This document shows, one piece after another, positions 58,359 to 64,000 of a stretch of DNA of 64,000 nt. The stretch is from Sclerotinia nivalis (Eukaryota > Ascomycota > Leotiomycetes > Helotiales > Sclerotiniaceae), in NCBI GenBank assembly GCA_029531795.1, contig JAPEIS010000008.1:124001-188000 (forward strand), given 5' to 3'. The position numbers and the translations under genes were made by a program. Under the pieces are notes generated by a model. That model did not search any database, was not told the DNA's origin, and saw nothing but the letters and a program-made list of their open reading frames with translations. The stretch's first letter is position 1; each line of letters opens with the position of its first letter.

Positions 58359-59180
58359 ATTTGCTGATGATTGTGTGGTTATCAACTTTATATTTCCAAG
58401 ATGAAGAAAGTAGCTTTGCTTCGATATATCTAAATCTTGCTGAGGGATTTGGTGAAGGGACGAATTGATTCTTTTATGGCTATGATCGAATGTGAGATAG
58501 GAAGAGTGAATAAAACCATATCAAAGGTTCAATAAACTCTTTAAATATTTATAGCATTTCCAACAATTAGCCAACAAATGACAATGTGTCTGTTTCTCAT
58601 CTGGCGATAACGGACTTTACGCCGGAAGGCAACTTTGGTGATGGGGTTAAGAATTTCGGCCGATGAAGGGGGTTGACTTCTTACCGAAAAGCAGTGCCGA
58701 TGAATTCATGCGGCCAGAAAGTCTGCAACACTCCACTCTTAAGCACATACAACACGATGGTAAACTACAAGGAGAATAAGTGGCCCACATATAAGTGGAT
58801 TGTTGCAGACTTTCTGGCAGCACAAATATACAGTACCCATTCATTTCTACCTGGGTTTAGTTAATACCAACATTTACACTAAAAATATATTTCATGAGAT
58901 TTCTACCTTAATCATACAATCTAAAAAAATCACAGAAATAAATTTCAAAATCCAATTATTACTTCAATTCGAAATACTTGAAATCTCGATTGAAATCTGG
59001 AATTTGAAAGATCCTGTTATTATCACTATAAATATTATCAGTTATTGAAATGAGTGAGTTTTAATATAAAGAGACCTTTCGACAAATTCAAGTAATGTAG
59101 TAGTTCTATAACTCAAAGAATAGCATTAAGATGATGTCAGCTAGCATCGCATCTACCAAACTGATTTTCTGCATCTAAAG
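58359..59180. other. Intergenic region
   Basis: Holds the hairpin-forming inverted repeat at 58713-58818. 58860-59050 is very AT-rich. No gene seen. Confidence 0.5.
58713..58818. repeat. Inverted-repeat element, possible MITE or hairpin
   Basis: GCCAGAAAGTCTGCAACA at 58713-58730 is repeated as its exact reverse complement at 58801-58818. The pairing extends inward to about 25 bp with one mismatch, leaving about 56 bases in the loop. No clear target-site duplication was seen; the left flank may carry a short insertion. Confidence 0.75.
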
Positions 59181-61015
59181 CTAAAGCATATATCGAAAGT
59201 ATGGATTTTGTCTGTCAGTTAAATCTTGAAACGCCATTTTGTCTCTATTCTCTTCATCTAATCTGTAAGATGCCAGTTAGCACGATTTTGTCACAAACTG
59301 ACACTTTGAGTACAGACAGAATGATTAACGTGGAAATTTCAATGGTGGTGCATTGATGCAATACAATAATCGCGGGATCATCGTGATATTATAGATATTG
59401 ATGAAAGTGGTGTGAACTTACTCCATTAATACTCTCTTTCGGTTCTCCCTCGTCAACACAACGTACAGCACCACAGCAGCCACAATAGTAATGCAATAAC
59501 TACCTCGCATTAGTATTCATGCTGTCTAGACAAATTGGTTTCAAACCTACCAGATTATCAACCCCAACCAGAGTTCTGGATAATGTCTCGACTTCGTTTG
59601 TGATATGATCAATTGAGGTCCTACAATATTACCAACACAATATGCCACAAAAATAGTCGCTGCCATAAAACATTTCTTTGTTTGTCCGGCAACATTTGCC
59701 ATACCAATTGTGATGATTAAGCTTACTACCGGACCAAAGAACCCAATTATGGTATACCCGACAACTGGAGTCGCTGCATGATGATACCAGGAGCTTTTCC
59801 ATATCATTGCGCAACCGGCAATCACTGGAAGACAACAGGTGATGAGGAGTATAATGCGGATATTTGGGATATGCGATGAGAGATAGCCGGTAAGTAAAAT
59901 GAAAATGAAGCATATTGCGCCCAGAGGAAACTGGAACAAAATGGAATCGAGAGTTGAGTACCCAAAAGTAGAAAGGATGAGAGGACCAAAGCCACTAACT
60001 GCTCCATTGACGGTATAAGCCGAAGCCATCATAATGGCCACCAACCATACTTTTATATCGAGTAAAGACTCCTTAATTTGGTACCATTTGAATTTAGTAC
60101 AACGGATACCAGTTTGACCATACCTCAGACGTTCCGTAGCTACCATACGCTCATCCGCCGTAAGAAACCAAGCGGAGACGGGAGAATTAGACACGAAGAA
60201 AGAACAAATCCCAAAAAGAAAAGTTAGAGATCCAGCAAGTAAATAAATATACTGCCAGCGTTTAAGATCTCCACCTTCAAGTTGTCCAAATCCATAATTG
60301 AGTGCCCCACCAATAATGGTAAAAGCACCAGTTGAGGAAAACCACCAACTTTGTCTCAATGATTGCTCGGATTGTGTATAAAAAGAGCTGATTATACACA
60401 TAAAACCAGTTGGGATGATACTTTCGACGAAACCTAGGAAGAATCGTTGTGCATATAGACCGCGCCAATTCGTTACAGCGGCTGTGCACATACATATTAA
60501 TGCCCACAAACACACCACCACGCCTAATATCCTACCCATATTGAATTTTTGTAAGGCAAATGTCATAGGGTATAAACCTGCTAACATGCCGAAGTAAAAA
60601 AGTGATGTTGCCCAACTAAGACGAGAGGTATTGGTTGTATGTGGCGTTACATTTGTATTGGTGATGAATAGGGAAAGATCAGTCGTCATCCCGAATAGAA
60701 CTGCGGACCCTAGAATTGCCTAAGATTACGGAATTAGCAATTGAGACAAACAACGTGGTAGCACATGTATCATACTTTATCATAATAAACTAGTCCATAG
60801 CCAATGAACATAGCAGGAACTAGAAACCAATCTATCTTTCGAACGACTCGAGCTTCTATGGCGGGGTCAATTTCATGACGATGTTCCCCAACTATAGCTA
60901 TAGCTATATCTTTATCTTGATCTGAAGATGGTAATGCAGGTTCATGTTGACTATTTTCAAGGACTGGCCTTGCCTGCTTTCCTTCTGCAGCTTGAGACAG
61001 GATGAGAGAAGTCAT
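59181..61015 (-). CDS. MFS transporter, anion:cation symporter (Dal5/allantoate permease) family
   Basis: Four exons: 61015-60776, 60719-59551, 59499-59422 and 59262-59181; 522 residues, frame intact. A cytosolic N-terminus of about 60 residues leads to RKIDWFLVPAMFIGYGLVYYDK, the typical ACS-family entry into helix 1. Further markers are a WATSLFYFGMLAG helix, NWRGLYAQRFFLGFVESIIPTGF and a central loop with ERLRYGQTG. About 12 helices precede a short tail (RENRKRVL, DEENRDKMAFQDLTDRQNPYFRYML) that closely matches the Dal5-type ending. Members import organic anions such as allantoate, nicotinate, pantothenate or biotin precursors; the substrate here is unknown. It is divergent from the FAD oxidoreductase across about 680 bp. 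Confidence 0.9.
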
Positions 61016-61691
61016 TGTGTGGATAGTAGCATAGTAGTGAATTCCGGAAGATTTTTTGAAATCGTGAAATTCAGCATAACCGAGTTTAACCTAGACTAAC
61101 CTTATAGGTGGTGAGGGATGATCAAGGGATGGCCTGCAGCCCAAATTCTAGTCTGGAACAATTTCGCCTTACGATGATATTCATGATGTCCTTGTGGAGT
61201 TGATGAATCGCCTTGGACTTGGAGCGGATGAGGAGAGCCAGGAATTCGCGATGTTGTGTTGATCTGGTGGATGTGGATATTTGTTTCGAGGTAAGATTAC
61301 CTATTTCACTTGTTCGTGCCGGCGGGAATGGCAGCAAACCCTTTACTGCAAACTCACCAATGGAGCAATACAATTGGTCATGGCTTTTTAATAATAGAGC
61401 TATAAAATTTTCAATTCTTGCTTGCCATTCCCGAAACCATATTATTTGAACATCTTAACAAAATGATGTCGTCGTGATTGAGTTTTAGAGTAGAGTGGTT
61501 CTCCAGATCTTACTTCCCCACTGAGGGTCAAGGATTCTAGGGCCTTACTAGCCAGCCCGCCAGCCTTGTCTAAATGGTTCCAGCCTCGCGCAAGTGGTGC
61601 CAGCCTTGTAAGGTTAACATGGCTCAATCAATTATCGAAAAAATGTCGTGTAACATGCCTTGTGTAACATTAGCCACGCCAATTGAAAGAC
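61016..61691. promoter_or_regulatory. Shared upstream region of divergent MFS and FAD-oxidoreductase genes
   Basis: 676 bases between two divergent start codons, with no gene of its own. It contains a small cluster of repeated CCAGCCT units (listed separately). Co-regulation is inferred from arrangement only. Confidence 0.4.
61551..61613 (+). repeat. Short degenerate tandem repeat, GCCAGCCTTG units
   Basis: Four GCCAGCC/CCAGCCT-type units spaced roughly 8-21 bases apart, three of them followed by a (T/C)AA-TGGT-like tail. They lie 80-140 bases upstream of the oxidoreductase start codon, so they could be a duplicated promoter element. Confidence 0.45.
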
Positions 61692-63422
61692 ATGATTTCA
61701 ATAAGGCGAGCAGTTAATAATTCTGCGCCATTGACCTCATTAAGAACTCCAACATTTCCCATAAGAAAGAATGTAGTCATCCGGTCATTATCGACAACCC
61801 CACCAAATCTTTCAAGACAATGGCACAAAGAGACAAAGCAACGTCAAACGAGAGTGAATTCACGACACTTCTCTAATTCAACCAATGTCTCTCCAGCCCT
61901 CAAACTACACAATCAAACCGTCGAGAAAATATCTGCGAACGTTCGACAATTCTACGAGCGAAAAGAGAAATTTCGAATTAATCATGGCTCTACGAATAGT
62001 ACCCGAAATAATGCGAAGGGCCAAAATATAATCAATATTGGTGGTTTGTCGCATGTATTGGAAGTCAACACTGCAACTCAGACAGCATGGGTAGAACCAA
62101 ATGTGCCAATGGATAGATTGGTGGAAGAGACGTTAAAATATGGACTTGTGCCACCAGTTGTGATGGAGTTTCCTGGAATTACTGCTGGAGGAGGATATGC
62201 GGGGACATCTGGTGAAAGCAGTTCTTTTCGACATGGTTTCTTTAATGAGACGATCAATCGGGTTGAGATGATTTCGGCAGATGGTCAGGTTATTCAATGT
62301 TCGAAGACTGATAAGCCTGATTTATTTCATGGGGCGGCGGGAGCGGTTGGAAGTATGGGTGTTACGACATTGGTTGAGTTGCAGTTACAAAAGGCGAAGA
62401 AATTTGTTGAAACTACATATCATCCAGTATTTAACATGCCAGATGCAATCCAGAAGGTTGAAGAGATGACCGCAGATCCAACCATTGATTATGTGGACGG
62501 AATCATGTTTTCGAAGAAGAAAGGTGCTATCATTACTGGCCGTTTGACAGATACACCGACGAACAATACTCCAGTACAACGTTTTGGTAGTGCTTCAGAT
62601 CCGTGGTTCTACATGCATGTAGAATCCAGTATTGACAACAACGAATCTGCCCCAAGATTTGCTATACCTCTTGCAGAATATTTCTTCCGATATGACCGTG
62701 GAGCATTCTGGGTAGGTGCTTCAGCCTTCAAATACTTTTCCTTCCCCTTCAACAAATTCACTCGATGGTTTCTGGATGACTTTTTACACACGCGTATGTT
62801 ATATACCGCACTTCACACTGCTGGTATGCCACCTGGCTATATTGTCCAAGATTTGGCCTTACCATATTCCACCGCGACAGAATTTGTAGAATATACCGAT
62901 GAATATTTCGGAATCTATCCCTTGTGGCTTTGTCCATTAAAGCAAAGCGCAATGCCAACCATGCATCCCCATTCCGCCTCCTACGAAGCCGACGGGAAAA
63001 CCCTCAAACCTCTAATGAACATCGGACTATGGGGCTACGGAAAAGAAAAAGATCTCGTAAAAGCCAACATCAGTCTCGAGAAAAAGCTCAAAGAATTAGG
63101 TGGTATGAAATGGTTATATGCACAAACCTACTACAACGAAGAACAATTCTGGGAAATGTATGATCGCAAATGGTATGATGGATTGAGGGAGAAATACGGC
63201 GCAACCACTTTACCAAGTGTATATGAGAAAGTCAAAGCAGCGCCAAAGACCGAGGTAGCAAAATCCTTGAGCTTTTCAGAGAAATTCTTGAAGGCGTGGC
63301 CTATTAGTGGCTTTCATGGGATTTACAAGGCGATAAAAAGTAAAACATACTTAGCAGCAAGGGCTTCTGCATGGAAGACTTTTGATTTCGCGACTGTCAA
63401 AGGGAAGGAATCCAGTAGGTAG
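61692..63422 (+). CDS. FAD-dependent oxidoreductase resembling delta(24)-sterol reductase (DHCR24/DWARF1)
   Basis: Single exon, 576 codons from the ATG at 61692; an in-frame TTG nine bases upstream is less likely. The first 75 residues are basic and Ser/Thr-rich (RSLSTTPPNLSR), suggesting a mitochondrial targeting or other N-terminal extension. The FAD-binding (PCMH-type) domain spans about residues 85-240: YERKEKFRINHGSTNSTR, NIGGLSHVLEVN, VMEFPGITAGGGYAGTSGESSS and GAAGAVGSMGV. The C-terminal half has the aromatic-rich blocks of the DHCR24-like group (FWVGASAFKYFSFPF, GLWGYGKEKDLV). Known relatives use FAD to reduce or isomerise sterol side chains in the ER; many fungal members are uncharacterised. 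Sterol as the substrate is inferred. Confidence 0.88.
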   Translation: MISIRRAVNNSAPLTSLRTPTFPIRKNVVIRSLSTTPPNLSRQWHKETKQRQTRVNSRHFSNSTNVSPALKLHNQTVEKISANVRQFYERKEKFRINHGSTNSTRNNAKGQNIINIGGLSHVLEVNTATQTAWVEPNVPMDRLVEETLKYGLVPPVVMEFPGITAGGGYAGTSGESSSFRHGFFNETINRVEMISADGQVIQCSKTDKPDLFHGAAGAVGSMGVTTLVELQLQKAKKFVETTYHPVFNMPDAIQKVEEMTADPTIDYVDGIMFSKKKGAIITGRLTDTPTNNTPVQRFGSASDPWFYMHVESSIDNNESAPRFAIPLAEYFFRYDRGAFWVGASAFKYFSFPFNKFTRWFLDDFLHTRMLYTALHTAGMPPGYIVQDLALPYSTATEFVEYTDEYFGIYPLWLCPLKQSAMPTMHPHSASYEADGKTLKPLMNIGLWGYGKEKDLVKANISLEKKLKELGGMKWLYAQTYYNEEQFWEMYDRKWYDGLREKYGATTLPSVYEKVKAAPKTEVAKSLSFSEKFLKAWPISGFHGIYKAIKSKTYLAARASAWKTFDFATVKGKESSR

Positions 63423-64000
63423 TTCCGATATGAGTTTTTTGGCCCTGAGGTCATCATGTCTCGACAAACCAAATACACGCCCCTCCAAGATCTATCTATA
63501 TATATATACACACCACAGCCTCTCCAAATTATCAAGTGTAAATATGCAGAAGCAAAGCAAAGCAAAGCAAAGCTTTTCATAGATACCTAGGTAGCTGCTG
63601 TAGATAGATAGCTCGATAGATGAATACCTAGTAGAATTTTCCTACATACAAGCTACTCACTCAATACTCCTTATTATACATGTTACCAGCGGCCAAAAGT
63701 TGGTGATGAAGGAGAAAAAAAATGAACGGAGAATATATCCTCTCATCTCCTGTTCGTATGTATCTCCAGAGCGGGGTGTGTATGGACTCTCTGTTTCTCA
63801 CATTTCTTGGGTTGTTTCTTGTCTTTTGCTCTTTTTTGAACGATCTTACGTGATAATTTTGAGGGTTTGTGGTGATGAGATAGGATTTTGGGGAAGAAGG
63901 TGGTGGAAGGGAGGGATAAGGGAGGGGTGTGTGATATTGAGGATTGTCTGAGCAGAGTGGAATGAAGCGAAGTCCTTCATTTAAACCGAGTAATATATTC
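63423..64000. other. 3' region of the last gene and intergenic DNA
   Basis: Contains an (AGCAA)n short tandem repeat at about 63551-63573 and several CTAGGTAGATA-type words. A short frame at 63700-63951 has no support. Confidence 0.5.

Overview
The window looks like nuclear DNA of a filamentous ascomycete (Pezizomycotina). Introns are short (about 44-115 bp) with GTAAGT/GTATGT donors and CTAAC/CTGAT-type branch points, genes are spaced widely, there are many simple repeats, and there is one degraded chromodomain-bearing Ty3/gypsy element. The gene set and sequence style are most like Leotiomycetes (Botrytis/Sclerotinia relatives). That placement is an inference; no species was identified.

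Layout. 0-5 kb: the 3' end of an unrecognised gene, then gene-poor DNA with a long pure hexanucleotide repeat and a frameshifted remnant. 5.1-10.8 kb: a complete but dead LTR retrotransposon on the minus strand, with 213-bp LTRs and a 5-bp target duplication, carrying Gag, protease, RT, RNase H, integrase and chromodomain remnants. 11-15 kb: one small repeat-containing ORF in otherwise gene-poor DNA. 15.2-18.9 kb: a divergent housekeeping pair, TSR3 (18S rRNA acp-transferase) and a GGA clathrin adaptor with four exons. 21-22 kb: small orphan ORFs. 23.9-29.1 kb: a six-exon gene for a large NLR-like protein (alpha/beta-hydrolase, then STAND NTPase, then a long disordered tail). 31.1-32.1 kb: the FHA-domain splicing factor SNIP1/Pml1. 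33.4-34.6 kb: a two-exon coiled-coil protein. 36.4-42.9 kb: a loose cluster of small single-pass membrane proteins, one with three PY motifs. 43.4-45.0 kb: a five-exon fucose-permease-type MFS transporter with a 22-nt micro-exon. 47.0-49.0 kb: a three-exon unrecognised protein. 50.7-54.2 kb: a CSC1/OSCA-type (DUF221) channel. 55.2-56.3 kb: a decayed fragment resembling a fungal ubiquitin-like domain protein. 57.2-63.4 kb: an AKR7-type aldo-keto reductase, a Dal5-type MFS transporter and a divergently transcribed FAD-dependent sterol-reductase-like oxidoreductase.

How the genes fit together. Most are independent housekeeping or trafficking genes (rRNA modification, splicing, Golgi sorting, ion channel). 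The last three genes could form a small catabolic or metabolite-handling neighbourhood. The membrane-protein cluster and the NLR-like gene are the least conventional parts. Exon structures were deduced by hand from frame continuity and splice consensus. All coding models except one intron of the NLR-like gene close in frame.
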